In this document: piece after piece, positions 9,285 to 19,370 of the stretch | Position numbering within the stretch: position 1 is the first letter of the stretch | How the letters are laid out: every line of letters begins with the position of its first letter | Assembly: GCA_964244065.1 (NCBI GenBank) | Contig: CAXTHH010000005.1 | Location: forward strand, 66,906-130,905 | From: JASLDZ01 sp964244065 | GTDB taxonomy: Bacteria; Pseudomonadota; Alphaproteobacteria; Caulobacterales; Caulobacteraceae | Direction of reading: 5' to 3' | DNA: 64,000 nucleotides | The notes under the pieces: model-generated | Databases searched by the model: none | Told to the model about the DNA's origin: nothing | Seen by the model: the letters and a program-made list of their open reading frames with translations, nothing else | Translations under genes and position numbers: made by a program

Positions 9285-9773
9285 GCCGAAGGTGCGGGGC
9301 GAGGGCGGCGCAGAGGTCGCCGCCCTCGAACAGCAGGCCCGCGCCCACGCCCGCGGCGCGGCCGGCCTCCAGGTCCGAGGGCTTGTCGCCCACCACCAGG
9401 CTCGCGGCCAGGTCGACCGGCCAGGCGCGGGCGAGGTCCTCGATCATGCCGGGGCCGGGCTTGCGGCAGCGGCACCCGGCGTCCGGGTGATGGGGGCAGT
9501 AGCGGACGTCGTCCAGCCGCCCGCCCGCCCGGGCCAGTTCCTCCCGCATCCAGGCGTGCAGCGCCTCGACGTCGGCCTCGCCGAACAGACCGCGGGCCAC
9601 ACCCGACTGGTTGGTGACCAGGAAGGCCCAGCGGCCGGAGTCGTTCACCGCCTTCACCGCCGCGACCGCGCCCTCCACCCACGTGAAGCGATCGCGGCCG
9701 CCGACGTAGCCGTGGTCCACGTTCAGCACGCCGTCGCGGTCGAAGAACACCGCGGGGCGAGGCGGGCCCGGCG

Positions 9774-9777
<4 letters not shown>
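9268..9777 (-). CDS. gmhB: D-glycero-beta-D-manno-heptose-1,7-bisphosphate 7-phosphatase-like HAD phosphatase
   Basis: This HAD phosphatase has the nucleophile motif FFDRDGVLN, then LVTNQSG, the zinc-binding loop CPHHPDAGCRCRKPGPGM and the VVGDKPSDLEAG motif, all typical of GmhB in the heptose pathway for lipopolysaccharide core. Start choice is unusual: no ATG exists. A CTG at 9777-9775 overlaps the gyrB stop (CTGA) and gives the expected short lead (LTPGPPRPAVFF). The alternative GTG at 9750 leaves only one residue before FDRDG. It lies directly behind gyrB and is probably translated by coupling. A related histidinol-phosphatase activity cannot be excluded. Confidence 0.82.
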
Positions 9778-12260
<2,483 letters not shown>

Positions 12261-12273
12261 CTGTCTCTCTCTT

Positions 12274-12423
12274 CCTCCCCATCGCGAGATGGGGAGGTGG
12301 CGCCGAAGGTGACGGAGGGGCCGCGTGGAGCGCGGAAGACGCAGTGCCTGCGGTTTCCGCCCCGCCGCGCGGGCCGGCCCCCTCCCGGCCTTCGGCCGTA
12401 CTCCCCCACGGGTGGGGGAGAAG
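12274..12423. repeat. Repeat family C, copy 1 (recF-gyrB junction)
   Basis: The 150-bp element begins CCTCCCCATCGCGAGATGGG and ends CTCCCCCACGGGTGGGGGAG. The interior carries GACGGAGGGGCCGCG, GCGCGGAA and CCCCTCCCGGCCTTCGGCCG. A close copy lies at 22127-22281. Arms can pair locally and with each other. Confidence 0.85.
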
Positions 12424-12430
12424 GGCTGTT

Positions 12431-13564
12431 CTAGCCCGCTTCGAGCGTCCCGTCGCGGACGTGGATGCTCTGGGCGCGGCCCTCCAGCCCGGTGAACAGC
12501 GCCCGGTCGGCGCCCGTGAGGAACGCCTGCAGCCCGAGCGCGGTGATCTCGTCGAAGAGCGCCGCGCGGCGCCCGGAGTCGAGGTGCGCGGCGACTTCGT
12601 CCAGCAGTAATATAGGACTCGGCGCCTCCGATGCACGCGCCAGCCGCGCCGCCTGCGCCAGGGCCAGGTTGAGCACCAGCGCCTTCTGCTCGCCGGTGGA
12701 GCCCTCGGTGGCGGGCCGTCCGTTCAGGCGCAGCGTCACGGCCAGATCCGAGCGGTGCGGGCCGACCAGGGCGCGGCCGGCGGCGGCGTCGCGGCCCCGC
12801 GCCTCGCGCAGGGCGGCGGCCAGGCGCGGCGCATAGTCGGGCAGGGGCGAGGCCCAGTCGCCGGCCAGCTCCAGCCCGGCCTGGGGAAAGGGCCGGTCGG
12901 CGCGGGCCTCGATCTCGGCGGCGAGCGCGGCCACCGTGCGGGTGCGGGCGGCGGCCACCGCCTCGCCGCTGGCCGCCATGCGGGCCTCCAGGGCCGACAG
13001 CCACTCGCCGTCGGCGGCCCGGCCGCTCTCCCGGGCGTCGGCCAGCAGGCGCGTGCGCTGGCGCAGGGCGTCCTCATAGGCGCTGGCGTGCCCCGCGTGC
13101 GCCGGCTCCGCCGCGAAGGTCAGCCGGTCGAGGAAGCGCCGCCGTTCGGAGGCGGCCTCCAGGAACAGCCGGTCCTGCGCGGGCGAGAGCCACACCAGGC
13201 GCAGGTGCTCGCTCAGCCGCCCGGGCGCGGCGGCCGCGCCCTCGATGCGCACCGTGCGGCGGGCGGCGCCCGGCTCCAGCCCCGTGCCGAGGCGGATTCC
13301 GGCCCCGTCCGGCCCTGCGACCAGGGCCGACACCGCCCAGGGCCGGCCCGCGAGGCCGCCCGGCTCGCGCCGCCCGATCTCCGCGGCCGCCGCGTTGCGC
13401 AGGCCCTTGCCGGGCGCGAGCAGGCTGACGGCCTCCAGGAGGTTGGTCTTGCCCGCGCCGTTCGGCCCCCACAGGACCACGGGCCGCCCGTCCAGCGCCA
13501 GGTCGGCGCCGGGGTAGGAGCGGAAGTCGCTCAGCTGCAGGCGGAGGACGGCGGCGCGCGGCAT
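12431..13564 (-). CDS. recF: DNA replication/repair protein RecF
   Basis: The product has 377 residues, an SMC-like ATPase that loads RecA at gaps. The Walker A motif LWGPNGAGKTNLLEAVSLL sits near residue 30 after LRLQLSDFRSYPGADL. The signature region TEGSTGEQKALVLNLALAQA and Walker B SPILLLDEVAAHLD are near the C-terminus. It is the first gene of recF-gyrB-gmhB on the minus strand. The 5' side holds a nested inverted repeat at 13637-13670. Confidence 0.95.
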   Translation of the reverse strand: MPRAAVLRLQLSDFRSYPGADLALDGRPVVLWGPNGAGKTNLLEAVSLLAPGKGLRNAAAAEIGRREPGGLAGRPWAVSALVAGPDGAGIRLGTGLEPGAARRTVRIEGAAAAPGRLSEHLRLVWLSPAQDRLFLEAASERRRFLDRLTFAAEPAHAGHASAYEDALRQRTRLLADARESGRAADGEWLSALEARMAASGEAVAAARTRTVAALAAEIEARADRPFPQAGLELAGDWASPLPDYAPRLAAALREARGRDAAAGRALVGPHRSDLAVTLRLNGRPATEGSTGEQKALVLNLALAQAARLARASEAPSPILLLDEVAAHLDSGRRAALFDEITALGLQAFLTGADRALFTGLEGRAQSIHVRDGTLEAG

Positions 13565-13636
13565 CTGCCGGCCGTCTTAGCAGAGGGGCCCCGGCGCGTC
13601 CGCCACACCCCTGGTGCTGCATCGCACCATTTTAAC

Positions 13637-13670
13637 TTGGCGGCAGGGACTGGCAGTCCTATATCGCCAA
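13637..13670. promoter_or_regulatory. Nested inverted repeat with embedded promoter-like boxes
   Basis: The outer arms TTGGCG (13637-13642) and CGCCAA (13665-13670) and the inner arms GGACT (13647-13651) and AGTCC (13655-13659) are nearly concentric. On the plus strand TTGGCG and TATATC (13660-13665) are spaced by 17 bases like -35/-10 boxes, so a repressor bound to the palindrome would block this promoter. It lies between recF (minus) and the small membrane ORF at 13770 (plus). Confidence 0.4.
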
Positions 13671-13769
13671 TCAGCCGCGGCGGGGACGAACCTACCCCGA
13701 ATATGTGTGTGAAGGGCAAGGCCTCACCCGAGGCGCCCTCGCCGGGCCTGACAGAACAGGGGATGCGAC

Positions 13770-13871
13770 ATGACCAAACTGATGACCTGGACCGAACGGG
13801 GCGCCGATGCGTCGCTGGTCCTGATGCTGGCCGCTCTGCTGGCCGCCGTGGTGGGCTTCTTCGCCCACTGA
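13770..13871 (+). CDS. Very small single-span membrane protein
   Basis: The 33-residue ORF begins MTKLMTWTERGADASL and ends in a hydrophobic stretch (LVLMLAALLAAVVGFFAH), i.e. a charged N-terminus plus one membrane span. ACAGGGGA 12-6 bases upstream acts as a ribosome site and a hairpin follows at 13927-13960, so it looks like a complete transcription unit. No function is known to me. Confidence 0.55.
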   Translation: MTKLMTWTERGADASLVLMLAALLAAVVGFFAH

Positions 13872-13926
13872 CAGCCGGCGGTGACGCGCTTTGGCGCGCC
13901 GCGGCACCTGCGGTTCCGATCCAGCC

Positions 13927-13960
13927 GAACGGGGCGGCGGCTTGAGGCGGCGCCCCGTTC
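13927..13960 (+). terminator. Hairpin after the small membrane ORF
   Basis: GAACGGGGCG (13927-13936) pairs perfectly with CGCCCCGTTC (13951-13960) around a 14-base loop. No T-run follows, so it may be an attenuator or a rho-assisted terminator rather than a strong intrinsic one. Confidence 0.5.
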
Positions 13961-13975
13961 GCGCTTTCTGGCGCT

Positions 13976-14452
13976 ATGAGCACCTCCACCCCCGGCGTGC
14001 GCGCCGCCTGGATCCTCGGCATGGCCGGGCTGGCGCCGTTCTTCGGGGCGGCGGCGGTGATGTGGGCGGGGCCGCGGCGGTTCGAGCCGGCGCTGTTCTT
14101 CTTCGCGCCGATCCTGCTCCTGGCCTACGCCGCCACCATCGCCAGCTTCCTGGGCGGGGTGCGCTGGGGCGTGGAGGCGGCGCGGCCGGGCGGGCCGCGG
14201 GCCGTCTTCCTCCTCTCGTCCGTGGCGCCGCAGCTGGCGGCGGTGACGCTGATCGTGGCGCCGCTGGAGACCTCGTGGCGCTACGCCGGGCTGGCGGTGG
14301 TGCTGGTGGTGCAGGGCGTGGGCGATGCGCTCGCCCCCGACCTGCCGGACTGGTACCGGCGCCTGCGCGTGCCGCTGACGGTCGGCGCGGCCGCGAGCGT
14401 GGTCGCGGGGCTGGCCTGGGTGATCCTGCGCGGCGCCACGCTGGGGCGCTGA
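13976..14452 (+). CDS. DUF3429 family inner-membrane protein
   Basis: The product has 158 residues with about five hydrophobic helices (GMAGLAPFFGAAAVMW, ALFFFAPILLLAYAATIASFL, VFLLSSVAPQLAAVTLIVAPL, YAGLAVVLVVQGVGDAL, VGAAASVVAGLAWVIL). The family hallmark FLGGVRWG is present at residues 59-66. Function of DUF3429 is unknown. It sits 122 bp upstream of dnaN in the same direction. Confidence 0.8.
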   Translation: MSTSTPGVRAAWILGMAGLAPFFGAAAVMWAGPRRFEPALFFFAPILLLAYAATIASFLGGVRWGVEAARPGGPRAVFLLSSVAPQLAAVTLIVAPLETSWRYAGLAVVLVVQGVGDALAPDLPDWYRRLRVPLTVGAAASVVAGLAWVILRGATLGR

Positions 14453-14574
14453 GCGGGGGCGCTAAGCCGCAGCCGGCGCTTCCTTGCGCGGGCGTGGATT
14501 GCTAGCGTCCGCGCCCCCGCCCCTTATGCTCGGGACGGGCTCTCCCGAGTCGCCCGCCCACGCCGGACCCCGCG

Positions 14575-15735
14575 ATGAAGCTCACCATCGAACGCGCCGC
14601 CCTCCTGAAGGCGCTCAGCCACGTGCAGAGCGTGGTGGAGCGGCGCAACACCATCCCCATCCTGTCGAACGTGCTGCTCTCGGCGGACGGCCACGGCGTC
14701 AGCCTGTCGGCCACGGACCTGGACATGGAAATCGTGGACGAGGCGACCGCGCGGGTGACCGGCGAGGGCCAGATCACCGCGCCCGCCCAGACGCTCTATG
14801 AGATCGTGCGCAAGCTGCCCGACGGGGCGCAGGTCGAGCTCAAGTTCATGGGCGACGATCCGCGCCTGAGCGTCACCGCCGGCCGCTCGCGCTTCAACCT
14901 GCCCGTGCTGCCCTCGGGCGACTTCCCGCAGATGTCGGGGGAGGGGCTCAGCGGCAAGCTGGCGATCGAGGCCGACGACCTCGCCCGGCTGATCGACAAG
15001 ACGCGTTTCGCCATCTCCACGGAGGAGACGCGCTACTACCTGAACGGCCTCTACGTGCACACGGTGACCGAGGGCGGGGAGACCAAGCTGCGCTGCGTGG
15101 CGACCGACGGCCACCGCCTGGCGCTCGCCGAGATGCCCGCGCCCGAGGGCGCCGCGGGCCTGCCGGGCGTGATCGTGCCGCGCAAGACCATCAACGAGGC
15201 GCGCCGCCTGCTGGACGATGCGGGCGAGATGGTGGAGCTGCAGATCTCCTCCGCCAAGGTGCGGCTGCAGTTCGCCGCGGGGGGCAAGCCGGGCGGCGAC
15301 GAGGACGAGCCACGCCGCGGCGCGGCGCTCACCAGCAAGGTGATCGACGGCGCCTTCCCCGACTACGTCCGCGTGATCCCGCGCGACAACCACCGCATCG
15401 TGCGGCTGGACGCCAAGATGTTCGCCAACGCGGTGGACCGGGTGGCCACCATCAGCGCCGAGAAGAGCCGCTCGGTGAAGCTGGCCATCGAGACCGGCCG
15501 CCTGACGCTGACCGTGCGCAACATGGAGGCCGGCCAGGCGGTCGAGGAGGTGGAGATCGACTACGAGGGCGAGGCCTTCGAGATCGGCTTCAACGCCCGC
15601 TACCTCCTGGACGTATGCGGCCAGATCGGCGGCGAGGAGATGGAGATGCGCTTCGCCGACCCCTCCAGCCCGACGCTGGTGCTGGACCCCGGCGACGCGG
15701 GCGTCCGCTACGTGCTTATGCCGCTGCGGGTGTAG
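14575..15735 (+). CDS. dnaN: DNA polymerase III beta subunit (sliding clamp)
   Basis: The product has 386 residues in three repeated clamp domains. The start MKLTIERAALLKALSHVQSVVERRNTIPILSNVLL and the end with FADPSSPTLVLDPG and YVLMPLRV are diagnostic. It is a little longer than the 366-372 typical of other bacteria. The extra residues include the acidic/basic GGDEDEPRRGA loop near residue 240. It forms the ring that tethers polymerase III to DNA. The following gene starts two bases after its stop. Confidence 0.97.
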   Translation: MKLTIERAALLKALSHVQSVVERRNTIPILSNVLLSADGHGVSLSATDLDMEIVDEATARVTGEGQITAPAQTLYEIVRKLPDGAQVELKFMGDDPRLSVTAGRSRFNLPVLPSGDFPQMSGEGLSGKLAIEADDLARLIDKTRFAISTEETRYYLNGLYVHTVTEGGETKLRCVATDGHRLALAEMPAPEGAAGLPGVIVPRKTINEARRLLDDAGEMVELQISSAKVRLQFAAGGKPGGDEDEPRRGAALTSKVIDGAFPDYVRVIPRDNHRIVRLDAKMFANAVDRVATISAEKSRSVKLAIETGRLTLTVRNMEAGQAVEEVEIDYEGEAFEIGFNARYLLDVCGQIGGEEMEMRFADPSSPTLVLDPGDAGVRYVLMPLRV

Positions 15736-15737
15736 CC

Positions 15738-16136
15738 GTGCGCCGCCCGGCCGCCGCCCTGCTGCTCCTGGCGTCCCTGGCCGCGGCCGCCCCGGCGCAC
15801 GCCTCGGGCGGCGAGCGCAAGAAGGGCGGCGGGCTCTCCTTCACCCAGTTCAAGCCGCTGATGGCCACGGTGGTGCGCCCGAACGGGCGACGCGGCGTGC
15901 TGTCGGTGGAGGCGGGCATCGACACGCCCGACCCCAGGCTCAAGGCGCGCTCCGACCTGATGGAGCCCCGCCTGCGCGACGCCTACGTGCAGGTGCTGAA
16001 CGCCTACGCCGCCGCCATCCCGCCCGGCGCGCCGCCGGACATCGACCTGTTGGTCCAGCGCCTGCAGCTGGCCACCGACCGGGTGATGGGCCGCCCGGGC
16101 TCGCGGCTGCTGATCGGCACGGTGATCGTGAACTGA
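15738..16136 (+). CDS. Secreted protein with weak FliL-like pattern
   Basis: The product has 132 residues from GTG 15738, directly behind dnaN. A signal peptide (VRRPAAALLLLASLAAAAPAHA) is followed by FTQFKPLMATVVRPNGRRGVLSVEAGI, EPRLRDAYVQVLNAYAA and LLQRLQLATDRVMG...LIGTVIVN. The arrangement of hydrophobic positions recalls FliL-type periplasmic domains (beta strand, then a 'LRDA' helix, a second helix and a last strand), but with low similarity. Co-transcription with dnaN is likely. Function is unknown. Confidence 0.62.
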   Translation: MRRPAAALLLLASLAAAAPAHASGGERKKGGGLSFTQFKPLMATVVRPNGRRGVLSVEAGIDTPDPRLKARSDLMEPRLRDAYVQVLNAYAAAIPPGAPPDIDLLVQRLQLATDRVMGRPGSRLLIGTVIVN

Positions 16137-16171
16137 GGCAGCTTCGCCGTCACGGTTTCCCGCACCTCCCC

Positions 16172-16202
16172 CGTCGCCCTCGGGTCGAGCCCGAGGGCGG
16201 CG
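16172..16202. repeat. Single palindrome of repeat family A
   Basis: CGTCGCCCTCGGG, a short loop, then CCCGAGGGCGGCG lies between two converging genes and may double as a terminator. It is one arm of the family A element seen complete at four other loci. Confidence 0.7.
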
Positions 16203-16216
16203 GGGGTGGTGAGGCC

Positions 16217-16993
16217 TCACATCGCCGAGATGCCGCCGTCCAGCTTGAGTTCGGAGGCGGTGACGAAGCGGCTCTCGTCCGAGGCGAGGTAGACGGCCGC
16301 GGCCGCGATCTCCTCCGGCTTGCCGAGGCGCTTCAGCGGGATCTGGCGGGAGAGCTTGGCCTCCGCCTCCTCCTTGCCGAACATGGCGCGGATCGGGTCC
16401 AGGATCGGGGTGTCGACGAACGTGGGGTGGATCGAGTTCGCGCGGATGTCGAACCCCTTGTGGGCGCAGTAGAGCGCCACGCTCTTGGACAGGAGCCAGA
16501 CCGCCGCCTTGGAGGCGTTGTAGGCGGGCGAGTTGTGCGCCGCGATCAGCCCCGCGATCGAGCTGATGTTGACGATCGAGCCCGGCTGGTGGTCCCGCAT
16601 CACGCGCACGGCGTACTTGCAGCCCAGGAACACGCTGTCGACGTTGACGCTCATCACCTTGCGGAAGGCGTCGAGCTCCAGAGTGTCCAGGTCGCCCTTG
16701 ATCGACATGCCGGCGTTGTTCACCAGCACCGACAGGCCGCCCATCTGGTGGTTGGCGGCCTCCACCGCGTCGGCCCAGTCGGCCTCGCTGGTCACGTCGT
16801 GGCGGCGGGCGAAGGCGGTGCCCTGGCCGTGCGCGGCGTCGATCTCGTCGGCGACGGCCTGCGCCTTGTCGAGCTGCAGGTCGGTGAGCGTGACCTTGGC
16901 GCCCTCGGCGGCGAAGCGGCGGGCCATGGCCTCGCCCAGCCCCTGCGCCGCGCCCGTCACCAGCGCCTTCTTGCCCTCGAGCCGTCCCGCCAT
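16217..16993 (-). CDS. Short-chain dehydrogenase/reductase
   Basis: The product has 258 residues and is a classical SDR: NAD(P)-binding TGAAQGLG (residues 14-21), NNAG (about 92-95), the catalytic set N-S-Y-K with SSIAG and YNASK (about 157-161), and the C-terminal KLDGGISAM. Asp in LTDLQLD after strand 2 suggests NAD(H) preference. It is 35 bp downstream of the pterin dehydratase gene. Substrate is unknown, and cyclohexanol- or 3-hydroxyacyl-type alcohols are common for close family members. Confidence 0.87.
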   Translation of the reverse strand: MAGRLEGKKALVTGAAQGLGEAMARRFAAEGAKVTLTDLQLDKAQAVADEIDAAHGQGTAFARRHDVTSEADWADAVEAANHQMGGLSVLVNNAGMSIKGDLDTLELDAFRKVMSVNVDSVFLGCKYAVRVMRDHQPGSIVNISSIAGLIAAHNSPAYNASKAAVWLLSKSVALYCAHKGFDIRANSIHPTFVDTPILDPIRAMFGKEEAEAKLSRQIPLKRLGKPEEIAAAAVYLASDESRFVTASELKLDGGISAM

Positions 16994-17028
16994 GCCGTCC
17001 TCCCCGTTGGGCGCGGTTGTGGACCGGA

Positions 17029-17316
17029 TCAGGCCGCCGCGTCCATGAACTCGGCCAGCCGCACGTCCAGCTCCGTCACGCCCCCCGCGTCGTGCGTGGC
17101 CAGCAGCACCTCGACCCGGTTGTAGATGTTCGACCACTCCGGGTGGTGGTCCAGCTGCTCGGCCTTGAGCGCCACCCGCGTCATCCACGCCCAGGCGGCG
17201 TTGAAGTCGGCGAAGCGGAAGCTCTTCACGATGGCGTCGCGGCCGGGGGCCGGCGCCCAGCCCTGCAGGCGCGTCGCGGCGGCCTGCGCCCCGATCGTCT
17301 CGCCGTACGCCGCCAT
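17029..17316 (-). CDS. phhB: Pterin-4a-carbinolamine dehydratase
   Basis: The product has 95 residues. The family signature (FRFADFNAAWAWMTRVALKAEQLDHHPEWSNIYN) with the catalytic His-His-Pro-Glu-Trp and the later LATHDAGGVTELDVRLAEFMD is complete. It dehydrates 4a-hydroxytetrahydrobiopterin during aromatic amino acid hydroxylation and may have a general pterin role. No phenylalanine hydroxylase is in the window. It precedes the SDR gene in the same orientation. Confidence 0.9.
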   Translation of the reverse strand: MAAYGETIGAQAAATRLQGWAPAPGRDAIVKSFRFADFNAAWAWMTRVALKAEQLDHHPEWSNIYNRVEVLLATHDAGGVTELDVRLAEFMDAAA

Positions 17317-17400
17317 GCCGAGCCCTCCGTCGCGCGCGACCCTTACCCGGGCGGCGCGCGGCTTGCACCCCGCCCCGCGACCGTCCCAAGGGGGAACACC

Positions 17401-18075
17401 ATGTCCGCGCGCTCCGTCCTCGCCACCCTCGCCGCGCTCGCGCCGCTCGCCGCCGCCGCGCCGGCCGCAGCCGGGCACGACCCCGACGGGCTGCTGCCGA
17501 GCCTGCCGGCCCACGCCCGGCCCGGCGTCTGCTACGCCCGGGTCACCGCGGCGGCCACGGTGAGCCCGCCCGTGCCGGGCCGCGCCCGCTGGCGGCTCAG
17601 CCCGCCGCCTCCGGGCGCCCCGGGCCCGCTGTGGTGCCTCGTCGTCGAACCCGGCCAGCCCGGCCATGTGATCGCGCCCGAGCGCTCCGGCTGGATCCGC
17701 GTGCTGTGCGACGACGACGCCACCCCCGTCCGCATCTCGGGCGTGCAGCGCCGCCTGCGCGAGCGCGGCGTCTACGCCGGCGAGGCGACCGGCCGCTACG
17801 ACGAGGCCACCACCATGGCGGTGCGCCGCTTCCAGTCCGAGCGCCACATCGCGCACGGCGGCTACCTGAGCCTGCGCACGCTGGAGGCGCTGGAGGGCGG
17901 CGAGGGGCCGATGGTCTCGCCGCTCCCGCCGCCGCCGCCGATGGTCGTCGCCGCGCCGTGCGGCGAGGGCTGCGCGATCCCGCCGCCCCCGCCGCCCGTG
18001 GTGCGCATCCCGGTGATCCAGCCGCCGCCGCCGCCCAGCCCCTGGCTGAGCTGGCCGGGCAAGCGGGTGTTCTGA
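17401..18075 (+). CDS. Secreted peptidoglycan-binding-domain protein
   Basis: The product has 224 residues. The ATG at 17401 follows AAGGGGGAA and starts a signal peptide (MSARSVLATLAALAPLAAAAPAAAG). A Cys-containing N-terminal domain (PGVCYARV, LWCLVVEPG, WIRVLCDDD) precedes a PG_binding_1 repeat (ISGVQRRLRERGVYAGEATGRYDEATTMAVRRFQ, about residues 120-155). The C-terminal 60 residues are proline-rich with PPPPPP runs. It probably sits in the periplasm on the cell wall with a flexible proline arm. No enzymatic domain is visible. Confidence 0.8.
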   Translation: MSARSVLATLAALAPLAAAAPAAAGHDPDGLLPSLPAHARPGVCYARVTAAATVSPPVPGRARWRLSPPPPGAPGPLWCLVVEPGQPGHVIAPERSGWIRVLCDDDATPVRISGVQRRLRERGVYAGEATGRYDEATTMAVRRFQSERHIAHGGYLSLRTLEALEGGEGPMVSPLPPPPPMVVAAPCGEGCAIPPPPPPVVRIPVIQPPPPPSPWLSWPGKRVF

Positions 18076-18161
18076 CCGACGCGCCCGCTCAACCGGAGGT
18101 GCTTTACAACTTATAAGTGTGTCGCGGACGATCCTGCCGCCCGGGGAAGCCGGGGTCGCGC

Positions 18162-19370
18162 ATGAAGGTGCTGTTCGTCAGCTACGGCCGGTTCGACTGC
18201 AACAGCGGCGGGCACATCGCCCGCTTTGCGCAGGGGCTGCACGCGCGCGGCCACGCGGTGGCGGTGGCCGCCGACGGGTGCGAGGGCGGGGCGGAGGACT
18301 TCGGCCCGGCCCCCTACACGCGCCTGCAGCGGGCCCAGGCCGCCGCGCAGCCCGCCGCGGCGCTGGCCTTTGACGGCCGCCCCGCGGGCGCCTCCGACAC
18401 GGTGATCGTGGCCTGGACGCCGCGGGAGAGCGTCCGCACGGCCGTCGCCGCGCTCCGCCGGGCCGGGCGGGCGCGGATCGTGGTGCACCTGGAGGACGAC
18501 GAGCGCGCCCTCACCTCCGCCCAGCTGGGTCGCGCCTGGATGGACCTGGCGCTGCTGCCCGCGCGCGAGCTCGATCCGCTGGTGCCGCCCAGCCTGGCCC
18601 ACCCGCACCGGATGGCCGGCTTCCTGGCCGCCGCGGACGGGGTGACCGCCATCGCCGAGCCGCTGCTGGCCTACGCCGGCGGCGCGCCCACACACCTGCT
18701 CCAGCCCGGGGCGGACGCCGCCGAGCTGCCGCCGCCGCCGAGCTCCGGCGCGCGCGCGGCGTGGCTGGAACGGCTGGGCGTGCCCGCGCACCACAGCGTG
18801 ATCGTCTACCCCGGCAACCTGCATGCGGCGAACCGGCGCGAGATGTTCAGCCTATACGTCGCCGTCCAGATCCTCCGCCGCCGCGGCGTGCCGGTGACGC
18901 TGATCCGTACGGGCGAGGATTTCTGCCCCGGGCTGGACACCGCCTTCGACCACCTGCGCGGCCGGGTCTCCCGCGAGCTGGGCCGGGTGCCGCGCCGCGA
19001 GCTCATGGCGGTGCTGCGGCTCGCCGACCTGTTCGTGCAGCCGGGCGCGCCCAACGCCTTCAACCTGTGCCGGCTGCCCTCCAAGCTGCCCGAGCTGTTC
19101 GCCTGCGGCCGCCCGGTGATCCTGCCCCGCGCCAACCTGGGGCTGGAGGTCAGGGACGGGGTGGAGGCCGCCGTGCTGGACCGCGGCGACGGGGTGGAGA
19201 TCGCCGACCTGGCCGAGCCGCTGCTGCGCGACCCCGCCCGGGCGGACGCCATGGGGGCGGCGGGCGCGCGCTTCGCCGCCCGCCGCCTGCGCTGGGACCG
19301 CTCGACCGAGGGGCTGGAGCGTTTCCTACGCGACGTGCTCGCCTGCCCGCCCGGGCTGGCGGTCGCATGA
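18162..19370 (+). CDS. Glycosyltransferase, GT4-like
   Basis: The product has 402 residues starting MKVLFVSYGRFDCNSGGHIARFAQGL, a GT-B N-terminal Rossmann start with the glycine-rich acceptor loop. The C-terminal half has VIVYPGNLHAANRREMF and the sugar-nucleotide site region NLCRLPSKLPELFACGRPVILP. Its stop overlaps the next gene's ATG (ATGA), so it is translationally coupled to the double GT2 protein. Together they likely extend one surface glycan. Donor and acceptor sugars are unknown. Confidence 0.82.
   Translation: MKVLFVSYGRFDCNSGGHIARFAQGLHARGHAVAVAADGCEGGAEDFGPAPYTRLQRAQAAAQPAAALAFDGRPAGASDTVIVAWTPRESVRTAVAALRRAGRARIVVHLEDDERALTSAQLGRAWMDLALLPARELDPLVPPSLAHPHRMAGFLAAADGVTAIAEPLLAYAGGAPTHLLQPGADAAELPPPPSSGARAAWLERLGVPAHHSVIVYPGNLHAANRREMFSLYVAVQILRRRGVPVTLIRTGEDFCPGLDTAFDHLRGRVSRELGRVPRRELMAVLRLADLFVQPGAPNAFNLCRLPSKLPELFACGRPVILPRANLGLEVRDGVEAAVLDRGDGVEIADLAEPLLRDPARADAMGAAGARFAARRLRWDRSTEGLERFLRDVLACPPGLAVA

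Noticed and set aside
12274..12423. Family C repeats as CRISPR arrays or insertion sequences
   Set aside because: Two dispersed copies of about 150 bp with internal palindromes, no regular spacers and no transposase gene. No CRISPR array or insertion sequence was seen in the window.
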